From Nocardia anocheti (lineage in GTDB: Bacteria > Actinomycetota > Actinomycetes > Mycobacteriales > Mycobacteriaceae), in contig NZ_JAQQFV010000009.1 of NCBI RefSeq assembly GCF_029675105.1, forward strand, positions 300,952 to 364,951: a stretch of DNA of 64,000 nt, given 5' to 3'. Below the pieces are notes generated by a model, which saw only the letters and a list, made by a program, of their open reading frames with translations, was not told where the DNA came from and made no database searches. The position numbers were made by a program, and so were the translations under genes. Shown here piece after piece: positions 25,880 to 34,191 of this stretch; the first letter of the stretch is position 1, and every line of letters starts with the position of its first letter.

Positions 25880-26799
25880 TTCGCCACCGGTTCGTAGGTG
25901 AGTTCCCTCGACCAGGACGGCCGGTGCCCGAGAATCCGGACGGGGAACCGGTCGATGCAGGCATTGGACACATCGGCGAGCAACTGGAACGGCTGGCGCC
26001 GGTGAATCGTGGCCTTCCCGTGCATCTTCACCACGTGATACAGCGGCAGCCTGCGGATATCGGGGCTGCGCTCGCCCACGTTCTCGTAGCGGCGCACCGC
26101 CTGCCACAGCTTCTCCTCGTCGAGGCCGAGGGCGATGATATTGGTCGACATGCGCGAGAGCAGCGGCGCGTAGAGCAGGGCGCCGAGCATGAACGACGGA
26201 CGCACCGCGAAACCCGCTGTCTCGATGGCGATCTTGCGCAGCGGTCCGGCGCCGAGCTGTTCGAGCACCTGGAAACCGACGGCCAGATGGCGGGATTCGT
26301 CATTGTTGATGTGCCGGAACACCTGGTGGCACACCGGGTCCTGGACCTCGTCGAGCAGGAATTTCACCAGCGCGCCGTCCAGGGCGGTCTCCAGCGAGGG
26401 GATGACGGTGCCGAGCACCGGCAGGCTCAGGCCCTCGGCGTAGCGGTCCAGCCAGCTGATCACCAGGCGGATGTTCTTGTTGGGCACCGGCATCGCGTCG
26501 CCGTCGAGCATGCCCCAGCGGCGCATGAGCGCCAGCTCGGCATTGGCGTGCTTCTGTTCCTCGGCGTGGAAGTGCCGGTAGATCTCGCGCAGCGCGCCCG
26601 GCGGCGCCTGCCGCACCAGCGCCGCGAAACCGCGCGCGCCCACGTGCTCGATCCACACCAGATCGGCCATGAACGCGGCCAGCCGGGGACGTTGCTCGTC
26701 GGTGATGGTCTCGGCACCGGGTGCGTCCCAGTCGATGTCGGCCAGGGCCCACTGCCGGGCTCGCACGGTGGCGAGCATGTCGGGATACGCGAACGTCAT
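25876..26799 (-). CDS. Ferritin-like di-iron protein
   Basis: A 307-residue helical protein with a complete carboxylate-bridged di-iron pattern: Glu51, then Glu81-x2-His84 (EEQKH), Glu137, and Glu168-x2-His171 (DESRH). This is the ferritin/ribonucleotide reductase-like site used in oxygenases, desaturases and N-oxygenases. The spacing and Trp/His-rich surroundings suggest an oxidase, not an iron store. The ATG has an excellent GAGGAGG site 11 nt upstream. The stop overlaps the next start by ATGA. It may act on the same substrate as the flavin monooxygenases of the operon. Confidence 0.85.
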   Translation of the reverse strand: MTFAYPDMLATVRARQWALADIDWDAPGAETITDEQRPRLAAFMADLVWIEHVGARGFAALVRQAPPGALREIYRHFHAEEQKHANAELALMRRWGMLDGDAMPVPNKNIRLVISWLDRYAEGLSLPVLGTVIPSLETALDGALVKFLLDEVQDPVCHQVFRHINNDESRHLAVGFQVLEQLGAGPLRKIAIETAGFAVRPSFMLGALLYAPLLSRMSTNIIALGLDEEKLWQAVRRYENVGERSPDIRRLPLYHVVKMHGKATIHRRQPFQLLADVSNACIDRFPVRILGHRPSWSRELTYEPVAK

Positions 26800-26825
26800 T
26801 GTTCGACCTCCTCTTCGATGGTGGA

Positions 26826-27662
26826 TCAGCGCACGACCCGCTCCAGCAGGCCCGCGGTACGGGTGTAGGTGGTGGGCATCCAGCGTTTGGCCTGCCAGAG
26901 CAGCTTGGCCTCGAGCTGGGGAACGACGTAGAGATCGCCGCGGTCGACGGCGTCGAGGGTGGCGCGGGCGATGGTGTCGGGGGAACGGCCGGTCCAGCGC
27001 AGCAGCAGACCGCCGAGCCGTTCGGCCGTCTCGTCCATCGGCGAATCCGCCTGCATGATGCCGGTTTTCACGCCCGTGGGGCACAGCACCGTGACGCCGA
27101 CGCCGGTTCCGGCGAGTTCGGCCGCCATGGTCTCCGAGAGGGCGAGCACGCCCGCCTTGCTGACGTTGTAGGCGGCCATGCGTGGCGCGGCGCCGAAGGC
27201 CGCGGCCGAGGCCACGTTGACCAGCGCGCCCCGGCCCGCCGCGCGCAGGATCGGCGCGAAGACGTGACAGCCGTGGATGACACCCCACAGGTTCACTCCG
27301 AGCGTGCGCTGCCAGTCGTCGAGGCCGAACTCGCCGACCGGCGGGCCGCCCGCTCCGATCCCGGCGTTGTTGATGACGATCGTCGGTGCGTCCCCGAACC
27401 AGTCCCGCGCGGTCTCGGCCAGCCCGCTGACCTCGGCGATCGCGGTGACATCGCAGCCAGCGCCGATCGCCTTGCCGCCTGCGGCCTCGACCAGGTCGGC
27501 GGTGTCGGCGGCGCGTTCGGAATCGATGTCGGAACAGAGCACCCGCCCGCCACGCCTGCCCAGTTCCACCGCGAAGGCGCGCCCGATGCCGCTGCCCGCG
27601 CCGGTGACCACGGCATCGGCGCGGGTGGTCCGGCGGGGACCGCCGAAGGGAAACAGTCGCAT
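26826..27662 (-). CDS. Short-chain dehydrogenase (first gene of oxidative operon)
   Basis: A classical SDR of 278 residues. The motifs are TGAGSGIG at 20-27, NNAGIG near 97, a Ser in NVASAAAFG and YNVSK as catalytic Tyr/Lys. The C-terminal YVVPQLEAKLLWQAKRWMP is typical of actinobacterial SDRs next to flavin monooxygenases. It opens the operon SDR, di-iron protein, NADP-domain protein, BVMO. It probably makes the ketone that the BVMO oxidises, which is inference from order. It is divergent from TetR across a 103-bp region containing an inverted repeat. Confidence 0.9.
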   Translation of the reverse strand: MRLFPFGGPRRTTRADAVVTGAGSGIGRAFAVELGRRGGRVLCSDIDSERAADTADLVEAAGGKAIGAGCDVTAIAEVSGLAETARDWFGDAPTIVINNAGIGAGGPPVGEFGLDDWQRTLGVNLWGVIHGCHVFAPILRAAGRGALVNVASAAAFGAAPRMAAYNVSKAGVLALSETMAAELAGTGVGVTVLCPTGVKTGIMQADSPMDETAERLGGLLLRWTGRSPDTIARATLDAVDRGDLYVVPQLEAKLLWQAKRWMPTTYTRTAGLLERVVR

Positions 27663-27697
27663 GGCAACTCCCGGTTCGCCCGGTGCCGGTTCTCAAC

Positions 27698-27715
27698 TGG
27701 TGGCGTCTGCCACCA
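27698..27715. promoter_or_regulatory. Candidate TetR operator
   Basis: TGGTGGC-gtct-GCCACCA is a perfect 7-bp inverted repeat with a 4-bp centre (18 bp in all). It lies in the intergenic region between the divergent SDR and TetR genes, 36 nt before the SDR start and 51 nt before the TetR start. Size and position suit a TetR dimer that represses both genes. A second, looser AT-rich element (ACCAATTAGG) follows at about 27730. Confidence 0.55.
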
Positions 27716-27765
27716 TTGGCCGCACCTGACACCAATTAGGCGCGTGACGGAGTACTTTGTCAACC

Positions 27766-28416
27766 ATGGATGTACGTGCACCGGCCCGGACGTGGGGTGG
27801 GCGAACCGCCGACGAGCGCAGGGCCCAGCGGCGCGAAGCGCTGGTGTCCGCGGCGCTGGACGTCTGGCTCGACAGCGGGTGGGCCGCAGTCACCATGCGC
27901 GGGGTGTGCCAGCGTGTCGGGCTCAACGACCGGTACTTCTACGAGAGCTTCGCCGACCGCGACGAACTGCTCGGGGTGGCCTGGGACGAGGTCTGCGCGG
28001 AGGTGTTCGCCGAGCTCGCGGTGGTGGTCGCGGAGAACACTGAGCGCACCCCGCTGGAGATCCTGCACGCGGCCATCACCAAGGCGGTGGCCCTGCAGAC
28101 CGATCAGCGCGGCCGGGCCCGCATCCTGCTGGCCGAGCACGCGGGCAGCGCCGTACTCGAACGCCGCCGCCAGAGCATGCTCACCGACTCCACCGACCTG
28201 CTGACCGCCGTCGCCTGGCCCTACCTGCGCGACGGCGTCGACGAGACGGCGTTCCGGATGAGCACCCTGGCGGGCATCGGCGGCTTCATCGAGCTGCTCA
28301 CCGCCTGGCGCAGCGGCGCGCTGGACGTCGACGCCGACCGTCTGGTCGAGCACACCACCGCCATCGCCGTGCAGCTCGGCGCCGCCTTCCTGCCGCCGGA
28401 GATCATCGGCGGCTAG
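27766..28416 (+). CDS. TetR-family transcriptional regulator
   Basis: A 216-residue regulator. The N-terminal HTH reads ERRAQRREALVSAALDVW, then VTMRGVCQRVGLNDRYFYESFADRDELL, the canonical TetR recognition helix region. The C-terminal ligand-binding domain is helical and family-specific. It is divergent from the SDR/di-iron/BVMO operon and most likely represses it until an inducing lipid or ketone binds. ATG 27766 is preferred over GTG 27757. Its stop shares CTAG with the convergent icmF gene. Confidence 0.9.
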   Translation: MDVRAPARTWGGRTADERRAQRREALVSAALDVWLDSGWAAVTMRGVCQRVGLNDRYFYESFADRDELLGVAWDEVCAEVFAELAVVVAENTERTPLEILHAAITKAVALQTDQRGRARILLAEHAGSAVLERRRQSMLTDSTDLLTAVAWPYLRDGVDETAFRMSTLAGIGGFIELLTAWRSGALDVDADRLVEHTTAIAVQLGAAFLPPEIIGG

Positions 28417-31400
28417 ACGGTGCGCCGGTACTGCCCGCCCACCGCGAAGAACGCGTCGGTGACCTGCTGCAAGGTGCACACCCGGGCGGTGTCCATGAGT
28501 ACCTCGAAGATGTTGCCGTCGGTATGGGCCACCTCGGTGAGCCGGGCCAGCGCGCGATGGGACGCCTCGCTGTGTTCGTCGCGGAATTCGCGCAGGCGGG
28601 TCAGCTGGGACTGCCGCTCGGCCTCGGTGCCGCGCGCCAGTTCCAGCGGGCCGTGCGCGGCGTCGTCGTCGCGGCCGCGGAAGGTGTTCACCCCGACGAT
28701 CGGCAGCGTGCCGTCGTGTTTGCGCTGTTCGTAGCGCAGGGATTCGTCCTGGATACGGCCGCGCTGATAGCCGGTCTCCATCGCGCCGAGCACCCCGCCG
28801 CGTTCGCTGATCCGCTCGAATTCCAGCAGCACTGCCTCTTCGACGAGATCGGTGAGTTCGTCGATGACGAAACTGCCCTGGAGCGGATTCTCGTTCATCG
28901 CCAGACCCCATTCCTTGGCGATGATCAGCTGGATGGCCAGCGCGCGGCGCACCGAATCCTCGGTGGGGGTGGTGACGGCCTCGTCGAAGGCATTGGTGTG
29001 CAGGCTGTTGCAGTTGTCGTAGACCGCGATGAGTGCCTGCAGGGTGGTGCGGATGTCGTTGAACTGCATTTCCTGGGCGTGCAGCGAGCGGCCCGAGGTC
29101 TGCACGTGATACTTGAGTTTCTGCGCTCGTTCGCCCGCGCCGTAGCGGTCACGCAGCGCGATCGCCCAGATCCGGCGCGCGACCCGGCCGATCACGGTGT
29201 ATTCCGGGTCCATGCCGTTGGAGAAGAAGAACGACAGATTCGGGGCGAAATCGTCGATCGCCAGGCCGCGCGCGAGATAGGTCTCCACATAGGTGAAGCC
29301 GTTCGCCAGGGTGAAGGCGAGTTGACTGATCGGGTTCGCGCCCGCCTCGGCGATGTGATAGCCGGAAATGGACACCGAATAGAAATTGCGGACCTCGTTG
29401 CGCACGAACCATTCCTGGACGTCGGCCATCATGCGCAGGCTGAATTCGGTGGAGAACAGACAGGTGTTCTGGCCCTGGTCCTCCTTCAGGATGTCGGCCT
29501 GCACGGTGCCGCGCACGGTCGACAGGGTGCGCGCCCGGATGTCGGCGGCCTCCGGCGCGGTGGGCGCGCGACCCTCGGTGTCGGTGAAGCGGTCCAGCGC
29601 CTGGTCGATCGCGGCGTTGAGGAAGAAGGCGAGAATGGTCGGGGCCGGGCCGTTGATGGTCATCGACACCGAGGTGGTGGGCGCGCACAGGTCGAAACCG
29701 TCGAACAGAGTGCGCATGTCCTCGATGGTGGCCACCGAGACACCCGAGGTGCCGACCTTGCCGTAGATGTCGGGGCGTTCGTCGGGATCGTGGCCGTAGA
29801 GGGTCACCGAGTCGAAGGCGGTGGAGAGCCGGGTGGCCTCGGCGTGCGCGCTGAGGACCTTGAAGCGGCGGTTGGTGCGCGCCGGGTCGCCCTCACCGGC
29901 GAACATGCGCGCGGGGTCCTCGTTGTCACGCTTGAACGGGAAAACGCCTGCGGTGAAAGGGAATCGGCCGGGCAGGTGCTCGGCACGCAGGAAGCGCAGG
30001 AGTTCGCCGTGGTCGGTGTAGTGCGGCAGGGCCACGCGCGGAATGCTGGAGCCGGACAGGGATTCGCGACGCAGCGGCGTGCGCAGTTCGCGGTCGCGCA
30101 CGCGGACCACCTGCTCGTCACCGCGATAGCTCTCGGCCACGGCGGGCCACTGCGCCAGCAGAGCGGTGGATTCGGGCGCCAGGGCGGCGCGCGCCCGATC
30201 GAGCAGCTCGGTGACGGCGGTGTCGTCGGGAAGTTCGTCGTGCACGAGGCGCAACCGCTGAACACGTTGAGCCGCCGCGCTTTCCGTCGCGGTCGTGGCG
30301 TGGTAGTCGCGGACGGTCTCGGCGATCTCGGCCAGGTAGCGGACGCGGGCCGGGGGAACGAGCTGGGCGAAGCGGGTGGAGACCTTGGTGTCCACGCGGG
30401 GCAGCGCGCCGGGTTCGAGGTGCAGGCCGTGCTCGGTGAGCAGGCCGCTCAGGTGCTGGTAGAGGGCGGTGACACCGTCGTCGTCGAAGGTGGCGGCGCT
30501 GGTACCGAAGACCGGCATGTCGGTGGGGGACGCACCGAATTCGGCGCGGTTGCGGATCAATTGGCGGGCCACGTCGCGCACCGCGTCGGCCGCGCCGCGC
30601 CGCTCGTACTTGTTGACCGCGACCACATCGGCGTAGTCGAGCATGTCGATCTTCTCGAGTTGGGAGGCGGCGCCGAACTCCGGGGTCATCACGTACAGCG
30701 CCACGTCGACGTGGTCGACGATGCCCGCGTCGCCCTGGCCGATGCCCGGGGTCTCCAGCACGACCAGGTCGTATCCGGCGGCCTTGCACGCGGCGATCAT
30801 GGTGTCGATGTCGTCGGGGAGTTCGTGATTGCCCCGGGTGGCCAGCGAGCGGAAATAGACGTGTGCGCCGTCCAGGGCGTTCATCCGGATGCGGTCGCCG
30901 AGCAGCGCGCCACCCGCGCGGCGGCGGGTGGGGTCCACCGCGAGCACCGCGACGCGCAGTTTGTCCTGCTGGTCGGTGCGCAGCCGACGCACCAATTCGT
31001 CGGTGAGCGAGGACTTTCCGGAGCCGCCGGTGCCGGTGATGCCGAGCACGGGCACGCGGCGCCGCTGCGCCGCTGCCAGGATCGCCGCGCGGTCGGGCTC
31101 GGTGAGCGCGCCCTGCTGCAGGCAGGTGAGGGTGCGGGCCAGGGCGGCGCGGTCGCCGGTGTAGAGGGCGTCCAGATCGGGTCCGGTGGCGGCCGGGTCG
31201 ACATCGCACGCGCGGACGAGCTCGTTGATCATGCCGGGCAGGCCGAGGCGCTGACCGTCCTCGGGGGAGAAGATGCGCACCCCGGCGCGGGCCAGCCGCT
31301 CGATCTCCTCGGCGACGATCACGCCGCCGCCCCCGCCGAAGATCCGCACGTGACCGGCGCCCGCCTCGCGCAGGGCCTGGGCCAGGTACTCGAAGAATTC

Positions 31401-31634
31401 GAGGTGCCCGCCCTGATACGAGCTCACCGCGACGCCCTGCACGTCCTCCTCGAGCACCGCGTCGACGATCTCGCGGACCGAGCGGTTGTGGCCCAGGTGG
31501 ATGACCTCGGCGCCCTGGCTCTGCAGGATGCGGCGCATGATGTTGATCGCGGCGTCGTGGCCGTCGAACAGCGCCGCCGACGTCACGAATCGCACCGGAT
31601 GAACAGGGACATGCAGTGCGCTGGACTCGCCCAT
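28413..31634 (-). CDS. icmF: Fused isobutyryl-CoA mutase/GTPase IcmF
   Basis: A 1073-residue adenosylcobalamin enzyme that interconverts isobutyryl-CoA and n-butyryl-CoA. Domain order is that of IcmF: an N-terminal B12-binding domain (LFDGHDAAINIMRR around residues 22-35), the MeaB-type chaperone GTPase in the middle (GITGTGGSGKSS near 198-209), a linker, and the C-terminal substrate-binding mutase barrel (from about 550, with YGKVGTSGVSVAT and QGQNTCLFSTEFSLRMMADVQEW). The start has a GGAGGAA site 6 nt upstream. It could feed Val-derived isobutyryl-CoA from the bkd operon into butyrate metabolism. The methylmalonyl-CoA mutase pair is a different architecture. Confidence 0.95.
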   Translation of the reverse strand: MGESSALHVPVHPVRFVTSAALFDGHDAAINIMRRILQSQGAEVIHLGHNRSVREIVDAVLEEDVQGVAVSSYQGGHLEFFEYLAQALREAGAGHVRIFGGGGGVIVAEEIERLARAGVRIFSPEDGQRLGLPGMINELVRACDVDPAATGPDLDALYTGDRAALARTLTCLQQGALTEPDRAAILAAAQRRRVPVLGITGTGGSGKSSLTDELVRRLRTDQQDKLRVAVLAVDPTRRRAGGALLGDRIRMNALDGAHVYFRSLATRGNHELPDDIDTMIAACKAAGYDLVVLETPGIGQGDAGIVDHVDVALYVMTPEFGAASQLEKIDMLDYADVVAVNKYERRGAADAVRDVARQLIRNRAEFGASPTDMPVFGTSAATFDDDGVTALYQHLSGLLTEHGLHLEPGALPRVDTKVSTRFAQLVPPARVRYLAEIAETVRDYHATTATESAAAQRVQRLRLVHDELPDDTAVTELLDRARAALAPESTALLAQWPAVAESYRGDEQVVRVRDRELRTPLRRESLSGSSIPRVALPHYTDHGELLRFLRAEHLPGRFPFTAGVFPFKRDNEDPARMFAGEGDPARTNRRFKVLSAHAEATRLSTAFDSVTLYGHDPDERPDIYGKVGTSGVSVATIEDMRTLFDGFDLCAPTTSVSMTINGPAPTILAFFLNAAIDQALDRFTDTEGRAPTAPEAADIRARTLSTVRGTVQADILKEDQGQNTCLFSTEFSLRMMADVQEWFVRNEVRNFYSVSISGYHIAEAGANPISQLAFTLANGFTYVETYLARGLAIDDFAPNLSFFFSNGMDPEYTVIGRVARRIWAIALRDRYGAGERAQKLKYHVQTSGRSLHAQEMQFNDIRTTLQALIAVYDNCNSLHTNAFDEAVTTPTEDSVRRALAIQLIIAKEWGLAMNENPLQGSFVIDELTDLVEEAVLLEFERISERGGVLGAMETGYQRGRIQDESLRYEQRKHDGTLPIVGVNTFRGRDDDAAHGPLELARGTEAERQSQLTRLREFRDEHSEASHRALARLTEVAHTDGNIFEVLMDTARVCTLQQVTDAFFAVGGQYRRTV

Positions 31635-31766
31635 GGCATTCCTCCGCCGACTGGTCGCACGCCCGATACTCGGACATCAAACCAATTCTAGTGTGAGCGG
31701 GGTCACTGTGCCCCGAAACCGCCCCGATGGGCCCGGATTCGTGGCGCGGATCGACATACTTCTCGG

Positions 31767-32726
31767 ATGGTTCGCGAGCACAGGGTGGGTGTGGCGCTGG
31801 AACGGCTGGTGGCGTCGGGGGTGATCAGCGGTGAGCAGCGCGCGGCGGTGCTGCGCGCGGTGGACGAGCAGGAACGCGCCCGGCGGGCACCGGCGGGGCG
31901 GATCGCGGCGGAGATCGTCGCCTATGTCGGGGCGGCGCTGGTGGCGGCCGGGTTGGCGCTGTTCCTGGGGCAGGCGTGGAACGAGGTGGCGCAGTCGGGG
32001 CGGGTGGTGCTGCTGGCGGTCGTGGCCGGGTGCGCGATCGGCGGGGCGGTGGTGCTGGCGGGCGGGTGCCGCGGGGTGTTCCGGCGGGTGCCGATCGCCG
32101 GGGCCGGGCGGGTGCGGCTGGCGGCGGTGCTGCTGGTGCTGGCGGCCGGGGCGATGGCCGGTGCCGTGGCGGCGGCCTTCGACGAGCACGGTGCCGCGGC
32201 GCGTCCGGCCGTGCTCGCCGGACTGCTGGTCGCGGTGCTCGGCTACCTGATGGTGCCGAGCGTGCTGGGGATGGTCGCGGTGGTGGTGTTCGGGGTCGCG
32301 GCGGTGTTCCAGGTGACCGATGCGGTCTTCGGCGTGCGCGCGCCGTGGCAGGGCATCGCGTTGCTGGTGTTCGGCGCGATGTGGTTCGGGCTGGCCTGGG
32401 CGCGGCTGCTGGTCGCCGAGTGGGCCGGGTATGTGCTCGGCGGGGTGGTCGCGGTGGTCGGCGCGCAGTCGGTGGCTTTCGGCGACTCGCTGTGGCCGCC
32501 CGCGCTCACCGGACTGATCGGGCTGACGTGCCTGGGGCTCTACGCGCTGCGGCGCGAACCGGTGCTGGTGCTCGGCGGGGCGGCGACGGTGGCGATCGCG
32601 GTGGGTCAGCTGGTGGCCGAACGCACCCAGGGCGGTCCGGCGGTGGCGAGTCTGGTGCTGGCGATCGGCGCGGTGGTGCTCACCGGGGGGTTGATCGTGC
32701 TGGTGTTGCGTCCGGGGCCCGGGTAG
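31767..32726 (+). CDS. Polytopic membrane protein (DUF2157-like)
   Basis: A 319-residue integral membrane protein with a short cytoplasmic N-terminal helix region (LVASGVISGEQRAAVLRAVDEQE) followed by 9-10 hydrophobic segments. That layout resembles DUF2157-type proteins, whose role is unknown. The long Ala/Val/Gly runs make individual helices hard to separate. The gene ends 1 bp before the convergent stop of the next gene. Confidence 0.75.
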   Translation: MVREHRVGVALERLVASGVISGEQRAAVLRAVDEQERARRAPAGRIAAEIVAYVGAALVAAGLALFLGQAWNEVAQSGRVVLLAVVAGCAIGGAVVLAGGCRGVFRRVPIAGAGRVRLAAVLLVLAAGAMAGAVAAAFDEHGAAARPAVLAGLLVAVLGYLMVPSVLGMVAVVVFGVAAVFQVTDAVFGVRAPWQGIALLVFGAMWFGLAWARLLVAEWAGYVLGGVVAVVGAQSVAFGDSLWPPALTGLIGLTCLGLYALRREPVLVLGGAATVAIAVGQLVAERTQGGPAVASLVLAIGAVVLTGGLIVLVLRPGPG

Positions 32727-32727
32727 C

Positions 32728-33276
32728 TCAGCGCAGCAGTGTCCGCTGCTGGGCGCGGATCGTGCGGAAGAAGCGCGGGCCCACATCGCTGCCGTCGTGG
32801 TTGTAGCTGTCGATGATCTCGGCCAGCTCCTCAGCGAAACCGCGCAGGTCGGCGGTCGCGGTGGTGCGCTCGAACTCGTCGGACTCCCAGCCCCACTCCG
32901 GCGGGATGTCGTCGATGGTGACGACGATCTGGTCGGCGAACGGCGTGCTCACCGACACGGTGACCTCGGCGGGCGCGGCCGCCAGCGGGCTGTGCACGCG
33001 CAGCTCACCGGGCTCACCCGCGATCGAGAACAGCCGGGCGAAGGTGATGTCCTCGCGCACCGACTCCACGATCGAGGACGTGCTCGCGTGCCTGCCCGGC
33101 CGGTCGTGGCGGGCGCCGTAGACGCGATCGGGGTGCGCGGCGGCGGGCCCGGCGGGCGACTTGCGCAGGAGGCGGTCGAGCATGCGCTGGGCGGTGGCCC
33201 GTTCGCCCGCGCCGGTGTTCTCGTGGTCGATGAGTGCCCGCAGGCGGCTGATCCGCACGAAGTGGTCGGTGCCCAT
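32728..33276 (-). CDS. Conserved hypothetical protein, 182 aa
   Basis: A soluble protein with no recognised domain. An N-terminal helical part (VRISRLRALIDHENTGAGERATAQRMLDRLLRK) resembles an unassigned HTH-like or DUF2786-type helical hairpin (the pattern of ageing-like repeats A-x-x-LL). The C-terminal half is acidic with WGWESDEFERTTATADLRGFAEELAEIIDSYN. ATG 33276 gives this clean N terminus; longer starts are Arg-rich. Function cannot be assigned. Confidence 0.72.
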   Translation of the reverse strand: MGTDHFVRISRLRALIDHENTGAGERATAQRMLDRLLRKSPAGPAAAHPDRVYGARHDRPGRHASTSSIVESVREDITFARLFSIAGEPGELRVHSPLAAAPAEVTVSVSTPFADQIVVTIDDIPPEWGWESDEFERTTATADLRGFAEELAEIIDSYNHDGSDVGPRFFRTIRAQQRTLLR

Positions 33277-33396
33277 GTCCCGATTGTGCCGCAGCCGGTG
33301 GCGAACGGAAGGTCGCGCAACGGGGCGTGCCGCGAGCGTCGTCGCGGCTCGGTATCGTTCGGACCATCCGTGACCACTGAGGAACAAGAGGGTGTC

Positions 33397-34191
33397 GTGA
33401 CCGAATTCGAGACGATTCTGCTGGAGCGCAAGGGCGGCGCGGACGGGAAGGGCGGGGTCGGCTGGATCACGCTGAACCGGCCCAAGGCCCTCAACGCCCT
33501 CAACGCCCAGGTCCTCGACGACGTCGTCGCCGCGCTCGACGAGCTCGAGGCCGACGACTCGATCGGCGCCGTGGTGATCACCGGCTCGGAGAAGGCCTTC
33601 GCGGCGGGCGCCGACATCAAGGAGATGGCGCCCAAGTCGTACATGGACATGTACATGGCCGATTTCTTCGCCCGCTGGGACCGCCTGGCCAACTTCCGCA
33701 AGCCCACCATCGCCGCCGTCGCCGGGTACGCCCTCGGCGGTGGCTGTGAGCTGGCCATGCTGTGCGACATCCTGATCGCCGCCGACAACGCCAAGTTCGG
33801 CCAGCCCGAGATCAAGCTCGGCGTGATCCCCGGCATCGGCGGCTCACAGCGGCTGACCCGCGCGGTCGGCAAGGCCAAGGCCATGGACCTGATCCTGACC
33901 GGCCGCAACATGGGCGCCGAGGAAGCCGAGCGGGCCGGTCTGGTCTCGCGCGTCGTGCCCGCCGACCAGCTGCTCGACACCGCGCTCGAGACCGCCCAGA
34001 CCATCGCCTCGATGTCGCTGCCGGTGGCCATGATCGCCAAGGAGGCGGTGAACCGCTCCTTCGAGACCACCCTGGGCGAGGGCCTGCTGTTCGAGCGTCG
34101 GGTGTTCCACTCGCTGTTCGCCACCGACGATCAGAAGGAAGGCATGGCCGCCTTCGTCGAGAAGCGTCCGGCGAACTTCACCAACAGCTAG
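33397..34191 (+). CDS. Enoyl-CoA hydratase (crotonase family)
   Basis: A 264-residue crotonase-fold hydratase of fatty acid beta-oxidation. Both catalytic glutamates are present: Glu118 in GGGCELAM and Glu138 in QPEIKLGVIPGIGGSQRL. The oxyanion hole is supplied by FAAGADIKE and the GGG turn. Length and motifs match the short-chain EchA8-like enzymes of mycobacteria. GTG 33397 has an AAGAGGG site upstream. It may also serve Val/Ile catabolism. Its stop shares CTAG with the Hsp70-like gene. Confidence 0.93.
   Translation: MTEFETILLERKGGADGKGGVGWITLNRPKALNALNAQVLDDVVAALDELEADDSIGAVVITGSEKAFAAGADIKEMAPKSYMDMYMADFFARWDRLANFRKPTIAAVAGYALGGGCELAMLCDILIAADNAKFGQPEIKLGVIPGIGGSQRLTRAVGKAKAMDLILTGRNMGAEEAERAGLVSRVVPADQLLDTALETAQTIASMSLPVAMIAKEAVNRSFETTLGEGLLFERRVFHSLFATDDQKEGMAAFVEKRPANFTNS

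Noticed and set aside
28524..31691. 1055-codon open frame on the plus strand opposite icmF
   Set aside because: Composition is Gly/Arg/Val/His-rich with no motif, and it is an antisense shadow caused by high third-position GC in icmF.
31635..31766. Cobalamin riboswitch upstream of icmF
   Set aside because: The 132-nt gap is too short and shows no B12-box or conserved hairpin set.
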